The notes under the pieces were generated by a model. That model was not told the origin of the DNA, made no database searches, and saw only the letters and a list, made by a program, of their open reading frames with translations. A program made the position numbers and the translations under genes. A DNA stretch of 64,000 bases from Streptomyces sp. H27-H5 (GTDB taxonomy: Bacteria; Actinomycetota; Actinomycetes; Streptomycetales; Streptomycetaceae). This document shows positions 26,301-34,352 of the stretch, piece by piece. The number at the start of each line of letters is the position of its first letter. Position 1 is the stretch's first letter. The stretch lies in contig NZ_JAPNLK010000028.1 in NCBI RefSeq assembly GCF_026627505.1, positions 24,466-88,465 of the forward strand, read 5' to 3'.

Positions 26301-26658
26301 GCTCGACAACAAGGAAGGCCGGCACGAGGAGGCGCTGGCCCTCGTCCGGGAGGCCGCGACCACCGCCCGGGACCCGATGGCGCTGATGGTGGCCCCCCAA
26401 CTGCCGGCCGTGCACCTGCTGATCGCGGCCGTGGCCCTCCTGGGACTCGGCGGTCCGCGCCGCGAGCGCGACGCCGCCCGACTCCTCGGCGCCTACCGGG
26501 CCCTGGTGCCGACCGGACACTTCCCCGTCACCACCGAACGCGAGGACGCCGCCCTCGTCGAAAAGTCGGCGAGGGCGGCGCTGGGGGACCGCGCGTACGA
26601 GGCGGCCTACGCCGAAGGCGGCGGCCTCACCCTGGAGGAGGCCACCGCCCTCGTCTGA
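23314..26658 (+). CDS. AfsR/SARP-type transcriptional regulator with NB-ARC and TPR-like regions
   Basis: A 1,114-aa regulator. Residues 1-90 form an OmpR-like winged helix (RLRALLTALALRPGRTVPAELLVAEVWDG), 95-245 a bacterial transcriptional activation domain, and from about 275 an NB-ARC/STAND ATPase: Walker A GPGGAGKT at about 304, Walker B-like LLLLLDNCEHV at about 395 and the GMPLAIELAAARLR helix at about 487. The remaining 400 residues are helical, TPR-like. GTG 23314 fits the family N-terminus RYVILGTAQAL. Large SARPs activate secondary metabolism or primary-metabolic targets. No biosynthetic cluster is adjacent, so it may act at a distance or on the neighbouring exporter. Confidence 0.92.
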   Translation: MRYVILGTAQALSDDGDPVAVGGARLRALLTALALRPGRTVPAELLVAEVWDGDRPADAPAALQALVARLRRAIGHAAVRSGEGGYRLAAGREDVDLYRFERLARAAAAERDPAAAAALYDEALALWRGPALASLPDPAGESARWEAVRADARRGRLAAALALGEAERILPELTALCAEHPLDEPLRALRIRALDAAGRPAEALAAYEDVRRDLADRLGADPGPELRALHAALLAPPEPHAARPPHPAAAAPTPAARPDTAPAPGADPAAGGNLRARLTTFVGREDDIRVIGADLTRSRLVTLLGPGGAGKTRLSQEAAEAHAAAGHPDGMWPDGVWLVELAPVDDPEDVAEAALAALGARQTKLRGAAAEELRALTERGGDDPLARLVEHCGRRDLLLLLDNCEHVIDAAAVLAERLLTHCPGVQILATSREPLGVPGEALRPVEPLPDPVALRLLADRGAAARPGFRVEDDPAAAAEICRRLDGMPLAIELAAARLRLLTPRQIADRLDDRFRLLTSGSRTVLPRQQTLRAVVDWSWDLLDAPERAVLRRLSVFAGGCDLAAAEAVCAGPDADAVVDALGSLVDKSLVVAAPGPDGDMRYRLLETVAEYASERLDEAAEDRADTERRHLTHYRELARTTEPLLRGHGQRTAAERLATEYENLRTALRRAVAAKDIGEVLCLVHSLVWYWHMHDLRAESRHWADAAVALGPDPFAPPIAPAEPVYERLVDSPPPYTGELLAEAWRGARMIQLTARDQNSGSWNSPDVRLQVEGMIAAYRPGLPQTCRFPTALWIYAVMIAGDPELLRRIIDETVETTRALGYRWELGSALQLRANIRANRAASFGDAARDAEESLALFRELGDDWGCAEALSARAEALEKRGEYALAAADFQAAIEHAQRLGAPAQVTILRVRMAGTLAEEGRLEEAEEILTGLLAVIRQYRNEALPAARMFLAGLYGRTGRLVEARAELTSLREEFAFGAYAIFDGFLLGVLAWLDNKEGRHEEALALVREAATTARDPMALMVAPQLPAVHLLIAAVALLGLGGPRRERDAARLLGAYRALVPTGHFPVTTEREDAALVEKSARAALGDRAYEAAYAEGGGLTLEEATALV

Positions 26659-26726
26659 ACCACCGCTTCCGCCGGGCCCCGACATCGGGAGAACCGTTCC
26701 GGCATGCGCCCGACGGACTCCGCGCG

Positions 26727-27581
26727 TCAGGTCTTGTGACGGAACTTGCGGACCGCGAGCGGCATGGTGATCGCGGTGATGGCGACCGACCAGATCAGCG
26801 TCATCGTCACCGAGTGGCCGACCGGGCCGCCGTTCATCAGGCCGCGCGCCGCGTCGGCCAGGTTCGACAACGGGTTGTAGTCCGTGAAGGCCTGCAACCA
26901 ACCCGGCATGGTCGTCGGGGAGGCGAAGATCGAGCTGCCGAACTGCAGCGGCATCAGCACCAGCATCGCCATGCCCTGCACGGCCTGGGCCGTCTTCATG
27001 GTGAGACCCAGCAGGATGAAGATCCACATCAGCGACGCGCCGAAGATGGCCGACAGGCCGATGGCGAGGAACAGGTCCAGCACCGAGGTCTTGATCGACA
27101 GGCCCAGGATGAAGCCCATGACGAGCAGGATCGTGATGGCGACCAGCATCCGGCCGAGCTCCACCACGATCTTCGCGATGAGCACCGACGAGCGGGCGAT
27201 CGGCATGGACCGGAACCGGTCCATCACGCCCTTCTTGAAGTCGTCGTTGACCCCGGTGCCGACCGCCATGGCGATGTTCATGCCCATCATCGCCATCAGG
27301 CCGGGCACCAGGTAGTTGACGTACTCGCCCTGGTTCCCCTTGCCGGAGATCGCGCCGCCGAAGACGAACACGAACAGCAGCGTGAAGATGATCGGCATGA
27401 ACAGGACGTCGAACATCGACTCGGGGTCCTGCTTGATCTGCAGGGCGTTGCGGCGCACCAGGGCGCTGATGTGCCGCAGGTTGCCCCGCAGGCCGATCCG
27501 GCCCTCGTCGGGCAGGTCGCGCGGCGCGGCGTCCGGGACGGTCGCGGTACTGCCGGGCTTGGACGTGGTGACGGTGCTCAT
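26727..27581 (-). CDS. ABC-2 type permease (DrrB-like)
   Basis: A 284-aa six-helix ABC-2 permease. The conserved cytoplasmic FKKGVMDRFRSMPIARSSVL motif contacts the ATPase, and the C-terminal NPLSNLADAARGLMNGG is typical of DrrB. It forms the membrane half of a drug or lipid exporter with the ATPase encoded just upstream (4-base ATGA overlap). Substrate unknown. Confidence 0.9.
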   Translation of the reverse strand: MSTVTTSKPGSTATVPDAAPRDLPDEGRIGLRGNLRHISALVRRNALQIKQDPESMFDVLFMPIIFTLLFVFVFGGAISGKGNQGEYVNYLVPGLMAMMGMNIAMAVGTGVNDDFKKGVMDRFRSMPIARSSVLIAKIVVELGRMLVAITILLVMGFILGLSIKTSVLDLFLAIGLSAIFGASLMWIFILLGLTMKTAQAVQGMAMLVLMPLQFGSSIFASPTTMPGWLQAFTDYNPLSNLADAARGLMNGGPVGHSVTMTLIWSVAITAITMPLAVRKFRHKT

Positions 27582-28609
27582 GCCGCGACCTCCTCGGTCT
27601 GCTGGGCGGGAACGGACTCCTCGACGGAGGGCTTCTGACCGGTGATGGACAGGAAGACCTCGTCGAGGCTGGGCAGGTGGGTGCCGAGATCGGCGATCGC
27701 GTAACCGCGGCCGGCCAGCAGCCCGATCGCCGCGGTCAACTGCTCGTCGCTCAGGATCGGGACCAGCAGGACGCCCTCGTCCGGGATGGCCTGGGAACCG
27801 GCCACGCCGTCGAGACCGGCCTCCGCCAGCGCGCGGGCCATGCCCGGCAGATCGGAGGCGGAGACGGGACGGATCTTCAGGGTGCGGCCGCCGACCCGGG
27901 CCTTCAGCTCGTCCACCTTGCCGTTGGCGATGACCTTGCCCTTGTCGATGACCGTCAGCTCGCTCGCGAGCTGCTCGGCCTCCTCCATGTACTGGGTGGT
28001 CAGCAGCACGGTGGCGCCCTCGGCGACCATCCGCTGCACCTCGTCCCACACCTCGTTGCGGGTGCGGGGGTCCAGACCGGTGGTCGGCTCGTCCAGGTAC
28101 AGCACGGCCGGCCGGCCGATCATGGAGGCGGCCAGGTCCAGCCTGCGGCGCATGCCGCCGGAGTAGTGCATGACCGCCTTCTTGGCGGCCTCCGTCAGCG
28201 AGAACCGCTCCAGCAGCTCGTCGGCGCGGGACCGGGCCTCCTTGCGGGGCAGGTCCAGCAGCCGGCCGATCATGTAGAGGTTCTCCCAGCCGGACAGCTT
28301 CTCGTCGACCGAGGCGTACTGACCGGTGAGACCGATGGTGCGGCGCAGCTGCCGGGGCTGGCGGACCACGTCGAAGCCCGCCACCGTCGCCGTCCCGGCG
28401 TCCGGGGTGATCAGGGTGGAGAGGACGCGGACCAGGGTGGTCTTTCCCGCGCCGTTGGGCCCGAGAACCCCGAGCACGGTGCCCTCACGGACATCGAGGT
28501 CCACACCGTCGAGGGCCTTGGTCTCGCCGTAGTGCTTGACCAACCCCCGAACCTGTACGGCGTGCGAGCCGCTCGGGGAAGTCTTGTCGTTTCGCGTCAT
28601 GGACACCAT
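27578..28609 (-). CDS. Daunorubicin-resistance-type ABC transporter ATPase (DrrA family)
   Basis: A roughly 343-aa ATPase. Walker A GPNGAGKTT at about 50, the signature YSGGMRRRLDLA at about 148, Walker B LYLDEPTTGLDPR at about 168 and switch His in LTTQYMEEAEQ-type sequence (Gln instead of His, as in DrrA relatives) are visible. The C-terminal DrrA extension (LPSLDEVFLSITGQ) is present. It powers export by the DrrB-like partner. Start is ATG 28609 or 28600; neither has a strong ribosome-binding site. Divergent regulators are absent. Confidence 0.9.
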   Translation of the reverse strand: MVSMTRNDKTSPSGSHAVQVRGLVKHYGETKALDGVDLDVREGTVLGVLGPNGAGKTTLVRVLSTLITPDAGTATVAGFDVVRQPRQLRRTIGLTGQYASVDEKLSGWENLYMIGRLLDLPRKEARSRADELLERFSLTEAAKKAVMHYSGGMRRRLDLAASMIGRPAVLYLDEPTTGLDPRTRNEVWDEVQRMVAEGATVLLTTQYMEEAEQLASELTVIDKGKVIANGKVDELKARVGGRTLKIRPVSASDLPGMARALAEAGLDGVAGSQAIPDEGVLLVPILSDEQLTAAIGLLAGRGYAIADLGTHLPSLDEVFLSITGQKPSVEESVPAQQTEEVAA

Positions 28610-28666
28610 GGGACCAGCCGCCACTGACAAAGCACCGACAGCCGACCGACAGCCGACCCACACAGG

Positions 28667-28706
28667 GCCCCCGGCCCGCCGACGGGGACGTCGACGGGCC
28701 GGGGGC
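28667..28706. terminator. Hairpin terminator downstream of panB
   Basis: GCCCCCGGCCCG (28667-28678) pairs perfectly with CGGGCCGGGGGC (28695-28706) a few bases past the panB stop and upstream of the exporter operon. Confidence 0.75.
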
Positions 28707-28713
28707 GGCGGGC

Positions 28714-29574
28714 CTAGTGGAAGGCGTGCTCGGCCTGCGGGAACGTCCCGCCGACCACGTCCTGCGCGAACGCCTTCGCCGCGTCGCCCATGGTTTGCCG
28801 CAGGTTCGCGTACTGCTTCACGAACTTCGGCATCTTCCCGCCCGTCAGGCCCATCATGTCCGTCCACACCAGCACCTGGGCGTCGCACTCCGACCCGGCA
28901 CCGATGCCGACTGTCGGAATGTGGAGCGACCGGGTGACCTCGGCGGCCAGCTCGGCCGGCACCAGCTCCAGCACCACCGCGAAGGCGCCCGCGTCCTGCG
29001 CCGCCTTCGCGTCCCGCAGCAGCTGGTGCGCGGCCTCGTCCGTGCGGCCCTGCACCCGGTAGCCCATGGCGTTCACGGACTGCGGGGTCAGACCCAGGTG
29101 GGACATGACCGGGATGCCGGACTGCACGATCAGCTCGGTCTGGGCCAGCGAACGCTCGCCGCCCTCCAACTTCACCGCACCGACACCGGCCTCCTTGACC
29201 AGCCGCGTCGCACTGCGCAGCGCCTGCACGGCGCCTTCCTGGTAGGAACCGAACGGCAGGTCGCCGACGATCAGCGCGCGGCTCGTGCCGCGCACGACGG
29301 CCGCCGACAGCAGGGTCATCTCGTCCATCGTCACGGGGACGGTGGTCTCGTAGCCGAGGTGACAGTTGCCCATCGAGTCGCCGACGAGCATGACCGGAAT
29401 CCCGGCCTCGTCGAACACGGACGCGGTCATCGCGTCGTAGGCGGTGAGCATCGGCCACTTCTCGCCGCGCTCCTTGGCCAGGGCCAGGTCGCGGATGGTG
29501 ATGCGGCGCGTTCCCGTGCCCCCGTACAGGGTGGGGCCGGAGGTCTCGCGGGCAGGCGAAACGACATGCGTCAT
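28714..29574 (-). CDS. panB: 3-methyl-2-oxobutanoate hydroxymethyltransferase (ketopantoate hydroxymethyltransferase)
   Basis: A 286-aa TIM-barrel enzyme making ketopantoate from 2-oxoisovalerate and methylene-THF, the first step of pantothenate/CoA synthesis. Signatures: MLTAYDAMTASVFDEAGIPVMLVGDSMGN, DLPFGSY, VKLEGG and GIPVMSHLGLTPQS; Mg-binding aspartates are in GDSMGN and IVGDLPF. ATG 29574 is preferred to ATG 29595 because AAGGAG lies nine bases ahead. panC and panD are not adjacent. Confidence 0.95.
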   Translation of the reverse strand: MTHVVSPARETSGPTLYGGTGTRRITIRDLALAKERGEKWPMLTAYDAMTASVFDEAGIPVMLVGDSMGNCHLGYETTVPVTMDEMTLLSAAVVRGTSRALIVGDLPFGSYQEGAVQALRSATRLVKEAGVGAVKLEGGERSLAQTELIVQSGIPVMSHLGLTPQSVNAMGYRVQGRTDEAAHQLLRDAKAAQDAGAFAVVLELVPAELAAEVTRSLHIPTVGIGAGSECDAQVLVWTDMMGLTGGKMPKFVKQYANLRQTMGDAAKAFAQDVVGGTFPQAEHAFH

Positions 29575-29872
29575 GGCTACTGCTCCTTGTGTCATCTCGA
29601 GGCGCCCTCACGGCGTCCCCGGACTCACCCACCATGGTGGCACTCGTCGGCCCCTCCACGGAAGTGGCGCGATGACCGGTCCGTCACACTCACGGCCCCT
29701 CCCGGGACGCGCCACGCCCAATGTGCGCGTTTCGTGACAAGCGGAACCCTGACCGCACGGCCGTTCGTCCTCACGGAGGTACGGCCGGCAACGACGGCAC
29801 GGATCTGCTTCGAACATCGCCTAGGGTCAAGGGGCGGGGACGGAGCGCGAGCACGGCAGCGAGGGCAGTGGA
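29575..29872. other. Divergent intergenic region panB / EEP gene
   Basis: Just under 300 bases without a gene. It contains a perfect 12-bp palindrome CCACCATGGTGG at 29629-29640, 55 bases upstream of panB, that could be an operator. No other structure seen. Confidence 0.4.
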
Positions 29873-30901
29873 ATGGCACAGGCGTACATGACGGAGACGG
29901 GAAACGGCGGCTCGGAGCCCGAGCCCTCCCGATCCGGTCTCCGACGCCGACTGGCCGACCTGCGCCGAGACCGGGGAATCTGGCGCCGGGGGCGCGTCAC
30001 CGCGGGCCTCGCCGCACTGCTCTCGCTCGTGATGATCTTCCACGCCGACCTGCCGAACGACGTGGGCAACCTCGGCAGCCTCACCGAGACCTTCCTGCCC
30101 TGGCTGGGCCTGGCCGTGCCGGTCCTGCTCGTCACCGCCGTGATCCGCAAGTCCGCGACCGCCCTGCTCTCGATACTGGTGACCGCCGCAGTCTGGGCGA
30201 ACCTGTTCGGCGGCCTGGTCACCGACAAGTCCGGCGGCGGCGGCAACCTGATGGTCGTCACCCACAACGTGGACGCCGACAACGCCGACCCGCGCGGCAC
30301 CGCCGAATCGGTCGCCGGCTCCGGCGCCGACGTGCTGGCGCTGACGGAACTCAAGGCCGGCGTCGTCCCCGTCTACGAGAAGGCCCTGGCCGGCGTGTAC
30401 AAGTACCACGCCGTCGAGGGCACGGTCGGCGTGTGGAGCAAGTACCCGCTGTCCTCCAGCGCCCCCGTCGACATCAAGATGGGCTGGACCCGGGCCATGC
30501 GCACCACCGTGGACACCGCCCACGGCCAGGTCGCGGTCTTCGTCGCCCACCTCCCCTCGGTCCGGGTCAAGCTCAACGCCGGATTCACGGCCAACCAGCG
30601 GGACAACAGCGCCGACGCGCTCGGCGCCGCCCTGGCCTCCGAACCGCTGAAGAAGGTCGTCCTGCTCGGCGACCTCAACGGCACCATGAACGACCGGGCC
30701 CTGTCCGAGGTCACGTCCCAGATGCGCTCCACCCAGGGCGCGGCCGGCGACGGCTTCGGCTTCAGCTGGCCCGCGCAGTTCCCGATGGCACGCATCGACC
30801 AGATCATGGTGCGCGGCATCATCCCCGACGCCTCCTGGACCCTGTCGCGCACCGGCAGCGACCACCTCCCGGTCGCGGCACGGATGACCGTCAAGGACTG
30901 A
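29873..30901 (+). CDS. Membrane-anchored endonuclease/exonuclease/phosphatase family protein
   Basis: A 342-aa protein. Residues 1-40 are cytoplasmic and basic, three hydrophobic helices span about 42-125 and the rest is an external EEP domain: THNVDADNAD (metal site Asn), LALTELKAG (Glu), LLGDLNGTMND (Asp/Asn) and SDHLPVAA (catalytic His near the C-terminus). The family hydrolyses phosphodiesters in nucleic acids, sphingolipids or sugars; the substrate here is unknown. ATG 29873. It is divergent from panB and convergent with nadE. Confidence 0.88.
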   Translation: MAQAYMTETGNGGSEPEPSRSGLRRRLADLRRDRGIWRRGRVTAGLAALLSLVMIFHADLPNDVGNLGSLTETFLPWLGLAVPVLLVTAVIRKSATALLSILVTAAVWANLFGGLVTDKSGGGGNLMVVTHNVDADNADPRGTAESVAGSGADVLALTELKAGVVPVYEKALAGVYKYHAVEGTVGVWSKYPLSSSAPVDIKMGWTRAMRTTVDTAHGQVAVFVAHLPSVRVKLNAGFTANQRDNSADALGAALASEPLKKVVLLGDLNGTMNDRALSEVTSQMRSTQGAAGDGFGFSWPAQFPMARIDQIMVRGIIPDASWTLSRTGSDHLPVAARMTVKD

Positions 30902-30940
30902 CGCGCAGGACGCCCGACGCACGACAGGACCCCGACGCAC

Positions 30941-30986
30941 GACAGGGGGCCGGGGCCGCTTCACGACGCGGCCCCGGCCCCCTGTC
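30941..30986. terminator. Bidirectional terminator, perfect 19-bp stem
   Basis: GACAGGGGGCCGGGGCCGC pairs base for base with GCGGCCCCGGCCCCCTGTC across an 8-base loop between the convergent EEP and nadE genes. Confidence 0.9.
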
Positions 30987-30996
30987 GCACCCGGCC

Positions 30997-32751
30997 CTAC
31001 GTCCGCTCCCGCCAGCCGTTGGTGATCGGCAGCCGACGGTCCTTGCCGAAGCCCTTCGCGGAGATCTTGGTGCCCGGCGGGTACTGGCGGCGCTTGTACT
31101 CCGCCGTGTCCACCATCCGCAGCGTCCGGGCGACCAGCTCGGCGTCGAAACCGGCGGCGACGATGGAGTCCATGCCCTGGTCGCGGTCCACGTACATCGC
31201 CAGGATCGCGTCGAGCACCGGATAGTCCGGCAGCGAGTCCGTGTCCACCTGGCCCGGGCGCAGCTCGGCGCTCGGCGGCTTCACGATCGAGTTCTCCGGG
31301 ATCGGCGGGGTCTCGCCCCGCTCGACGGCGGCCCGGTTGCGGTACCGCGCGAGCCGGAAGACATCGGACTTGTAGACGTCCTTGATCGGGCCGTAGGCCC
31401 CGACCGAGTCGCCGTACAGGGTGGAGTAGCCGACGGCCAGCTCCGACTTGTTGCCCGGGGCCAGCACGATGTGACCCTCCTGGTTGGAGAGCGCCATCAG
31501 CAGCGTGCCGCGCAGGCGCGACTGGAGGTTCTCCTCGGCCAGCCCGGTCAGCCCCAGGGACCCCATGTAGGCGTCGAACATCGGCTCGATCGACACCGTC
31601 CGGAAGTTCAGGCCGGTCCGTTCGGCCAGGTCGGCGGCATCGCCCCTGGAGTGGTCCGAGGAGTACTTGGAGGGCATCGACACGCCGTACACGTTCTGCG
31701 CGCCGATCGCGTCACAGGCGACGGCGGCGACGAGCGCCGAGTCGATGCCGCCCGAGAGCCCGATCAGGACCGAACGGAACCCGTTCTTCAGGACGTACGC
31801 GCGCAGTCCCACGACCAGCGCGTCGTAGACCTCCTCGTCGTCGTCGAGGCGCTCGGCGCAGCCGCCGGGCACGACCGGCTCGTACGCCTCCACCGGCTCC
31901 TCGGACAGGATCACGCGGTCGATCCGCAGCCCGTCGGCGACAACGCCCTCGGGGGCGTCGGCGCGGGCCGCCGGCAGGTCCAGGTCGACCAGCACGCAAC
32001 CCTCCGAGAACTGCGGGGCCCGGGCGACGACCTTGCCGGCTGCGTCCACGACGATCGAGTCGCCGTCGAAGACCAACTCGTCCTGACCGCCGATCATCGC
32101 CAGGTAGGCGAGGGTGCAGCCGGCCTCCCGGGCCCGCTTCCCGACCAGTTCGAGGCGCTGGTCGTCCTTGTCGCGCTCGTACGGGGAGGCGTTGATCGAC
32201 ACCAGCAGGCCGGCCGCGGCGGAGCGGGTCGCGGGGACCCGGCCGCCGTCCTGCCAGAGGTCCTCGCAGATCGCCAGGGCCACGTCCACGCCCCGCACCC
32301 GGATCACCGGCTGGGTGTCACCCGGCACGAAGTACCGGAACTCGTCGAAGACCCCGTAGTTGGGCAGGTGGTGCTTGGCGAAGCGGAGGACGACCCGCCC
32401 CCCGTACAGCACGGCGGCGGCGTTCTCCGGGGAACCCGCCGGACGGCCGAGCCGCGGCGCGGCCTCCTCCGTGCGGTCCAGGTAGCCGACGATCACGGGC
32501 AGCTCGCCGAAGCCCTCCGCGGCCAGCCGCTCCGCGAGTTCGCGCAGCGCCGTGCGGGAGGCTTCGACGAAGGAGCCGCGCAGGGCGAGGTCCTCGACGG
32601 GGTACCCGGTGAGCATCATCTCGGGGAACGCCACCAGGTGGGCCCCCTGCTCCGCGGAGTGCCGCGTCCAGTGGACGACGGAGTCGGCGTTCGCGGTGAT
32701 CTCGCCGACGTGCGAGTCGATCTGATTCAGAGCCAGGCGAAGTTGAGGCAC
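30997..32751 (-). CDS. nadE: Glutamine-dependent NAD+ synthetase
   Basis: A 584-aa two-domain enzyme. The N-terminal nitrilase-type glutaminase (1-270) has Glu in AFPEMMLTGYPVEDLA, the catalytic Lys in RFAKHHLPNYG and the nucleophile Cys in ALAICEDLWQDGG. The C-terminal ATP-pyrophosphatase domain starts with the P-loop IGLSGGIDSAL. It amidates nicotinate adenine dinucleotide to NAD+, using ammonia from glutamine. Full length for the actinobacterial form. ATG 32751 fits. Likely essential; lies alone, 70 bases from the DUF4352 gene. Confidence 0.96.
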   Translation of the reverse strand: MPQLRLALNQIDSHVGEITANADSVVHWTRHSAEQGAHLVAFPEMMLTGYPVEDLALRGSFVEASRTALRELAERLAAEGFGELPVIVGYLDRTEEAAPRLGRPAGSPENAAAVLYGGRVVLRFAKHHLPNYGVFDEFRYFVPGDTQPVIRVRGVDVALAICEDLWQDGGRVPATRSAAAGLLVSINASPYERDKDDQRLELVGKRAREAGCTLAYLAMIGGQDELVFDGDSIVVDAAGKVVARAPQFSEGCVLVDLDLPAARADAPEGVVADGLRIDRVILSEEPVEAYEPVVPGGCAERLDDDEEVYDALVVGLRAYVLKNGFRSVLIGLSGGIDSALVAAVACDAIGAQNVYGVSMPSKYSSDHSRGDAADLAERTGLNFRTVSIEPMFDAYMGSLGLTGLAEENLQSRLRGTLLMALSNQEGHIVLAPGNKSELAVGYSTLYGDSVGAYGPIKDVYKSDVFRLARYRNRAAVERGETPPIPENSIVKPPSAELRPGQVDTDSLPDYPVLDAILAMYVDRDQGMDSIVAAGFDAELVARTLRMVDTAEYKRRQYPPGTKISAKGFGKDRRLPITNGWRERT

Positions 32752-32821
32752 GGGCCCAGTGTAATCGTCTTTCTGACGCGATGTCCTGGAGCCCGGCCTC
32801 TTTTCCGTTCCCGAAGGCGGG

Positions 32822-34069
32822 TCAGCGGACCGGGCCGGCGAACTTCACGGGGTCGAGCAGCAGTCCGGGGGAGATCTCCGCGCGGAGGGTCTTGACCCCC
32901 TTCGGCACCTCGTAGGCGGCGCTCCCGGTGGCGGTCGCGCCCGGCGCCACGGTCCCCGAGATCGCCTTGGGCATGTGTCCGTCGAAGACGGACTCGGCGG
33001 CGCGTCCCTGCTCGTCCGTGACGTCGGGCTGGGCGTAGAACACGACGACGGGCTTCTTCGACGTGTTGGTGATCGTGACGTCGAACCGCACCGCGTTGTC
33101 GATGTCCGCGAAGCCGCTCTCGGAGACGTACTCGACGGGCGCGGACAGGGACACCTTCAGGCCGTTCGCGTACGTGTGGCTCTCGCCGAAGGCCAACGGG
33201 GTGCTGAAGCCCGGGCCGGTCGTCGGCTCGTCGCCGGGCAGGCCGTACGGCGAGGAGAAGGACGGCGTGGGGTACGGCTCGTCCCACCCGCGGCTCGGCC
33301 GGCTGTCCGCGACCTTGTCGACCTCGTCGGCGACCCTGACGGTGAAGTAGAACCCGGCGACCGAGGCGAACAGGCTGAGCACGCCGAGGATCGTGCCCCA
33401 CAACGACATCGCCTTGCGCGGGGCGCCCCGGGAGGCGCTGACCATGGCCGCGATGCCGAGACCGAGGCCGGTCAGGCCGAGGAGCGTGCCGATCCAGAAG
33501 AAGAACGGGGTGAGGGCCACCAGGACGGCGATGAGGCCGAGCACCAGCGAGGCGACGGCCAGACCGTTGCTCTTCTCCTGCGCGGCCCCGGGGTATCCGG
33601 GGTAGCCCGGGTAACCGGGGTAGCCCGAAGGGCCGGGAGGGACCCCGTACCCGGGCGGACCCGCGTACCCGCCTGGCCCGGCGGGCGGCGGCCCGGCGAA
33701 GCCCTGGTCGGCGGGCGCGCTCCAGGGGTTGACGGGATCGGCGGGGGCCTGCGGCGCGGGTGCGGGTGCGCCGAAGGCGCCGGGGGGCGGGCCCGGGGTG
33801 AGCGGTGCGAAGCCCGACGGAGCCGGCGGGGCGGTGGCCGGCGGGGCGTCGGCGGGCTCCGGCGCCGGGGCCTCGGCGGGCGCGGGGTCCTTCGTGAGGG
33901 AGGGGCCGGGCGTGGGTGTGGGCGTGGGCTCCTTCGTGAGGGACGGGCCCGGTGTGGAGGGCGTGCTCGGAGACGGGTCCGGCGCGGGCGCCGCCTCGGG
34001 TATGGGCGTTCCCGCGGGCTCCGTCGGCGGACCGGTCGGGTGGCTGGGCGGGTTCGGGGGCGTGCTCAT
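32822..34069 (-). CDS. Proline-rich membrane protein with DUF4190/DUF4352 domains
   Basis: A 415-aa protein in three parts: a cytoplasmic Pro/Ala/Thr-rich stretch of about 160 residues ending in tandem GYPG repeats, two hydrophobic helices (about 168-260, DUF4190-like), and an extracellular C-terminal DUF4352 (telokin-like) domain with VRFDVTITNTSKKPV. Function unknown; such proteins are common in Streptomyces. The ATG at 34069 (STPPNPPSHPTG) is preferred over 34120. The proline-rich DNA also carries an imperfect direct repeat encoding PGPSLTKEPTPTP / PGPSLTKDPAP. Confidence 0.8.
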   Translation of the reverse strand: MSTPPNPPSHPTGPPTEPAGTPIPEAAPAPDPSPSTPSTPGPSLTKEPTPTPTPGPSLTKDPAPAEAPAPEPADAPPATAPPAPSGFAPLTPGPPPGAFGAPAPAPQAPADPVNPWSAPADQGFAGPPPAGPGGYAGPPGYGVPPGPSGYPGYPGYPGYPGAAQEKSNGLAVASLVLGLIAVLVALTPFFFWIGTLLGLTGLGLGIAAMVSASRGAPRKAMSLWGTILGVLSLFASVAGFYFTVRVADEVDKVADSRPSRGWDEPYPTPSFSSPYGLPGDEPTTGPGFSTPLAFGESHTYANGLKVSLSAPVEYVSESGFADIDNAVRFDVTITNTSKKPVVVFYAQPDVTDEQGRAAESVFDGHMPKAISGTVAPGATATGSAAYEVPKGVKTLRAEISPGLLLDPVKFAGPVR

Positions 34070-34144
34070 ACCTGGGGGCGTCCTTCGGGGCGTGGCGGCG
34101 GTGACGACCCACCCTGCCACGCGCCCCGACCCCCTCCAACCCGA

Positions 34145-34178
34145 TTCCGTCCCCCGGCCCGTGGGCCGGGGGACGGAA
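34145..34178. terminator. 16-bp stem hairpin downstream of the multicopper oxidase
   Basis: TTCCGTCCCCCGGCCC pairs exactly with GGGCCGGGGGACGGAA, loop of 2 bases. It lies beyond the MITE-like element, downstream of the oxidase gene, and most likely ends its transcript. Confidence 0.7.
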
Positions 34179-34240
34179 CGGCGTCCACCCCGGGCGCTCT
34201 TGCCGGATCCCGCCGCCCGGGGCGACCGCGGGAGGGCCTG

Positions 34241-34352
34241 GGTCCTGTCGTCGAAGTGGCGCCCGTGTACGGGACGTACTCGGGTGCCCCGACAATGCGG
34301 CGAGGTGCGGTACCGGACACCGCGGGCCAGGCGAGACTTTGACGACAGGGCC
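34241..34352. repeat. 112-bp MITE-like element with 17-bp terminal inverted repeats
   Basis: Left end GGTCCTGTCGTCGAAGT and right end (reverse complement) GGCCCTGTCGTCAAAGT agree in 15 of 17 positions; termini of the form CCTGTCGTCAAAGT are familiar from Streptomyces IS5-type elements (from memory). The 112 bp hold no gene. The right end coincides with the last base of the oxidase stop codon. No clear target duplication is seen, so it may be an old remnant. Confidence 0.55.

Noticed and set aside
24196..27027. Long minus-strand open frame opposite the AfsR/SARP gene
   Set aside because: High-GC antisense shadow without start signal or recognisable domain; the sense protein has all expected motifs.
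22665..27638. Very long open frame of about 1,650 codons on the plus strand
   Set aside because: It is a third-frame shadow of the AfsR/SARP-type regulator and antisense of the protease and exporter genes; composition is almost only Arg/Pro/Gly/Ala and no domain is visible.
23314..28609. Antibiotic cluster built on the SARP gene and DrrAB exporter
   Set aside because: No biosynthetic enzyme lies next to them, and the exporter is on the opposite strand with its own context.
28717..32895. 1,392-codon plus-strand open frame over panB, EEP and nadE
   Set aside because: Antisense or shadow of three well-supported genes; low-complexity product.
33590..33650. CRISPR-like short repeats
   Set aside because: The GGGTAGCCC-type units are codon repeats for GYPG in a proline-rich protein, without spacers or cas genes.
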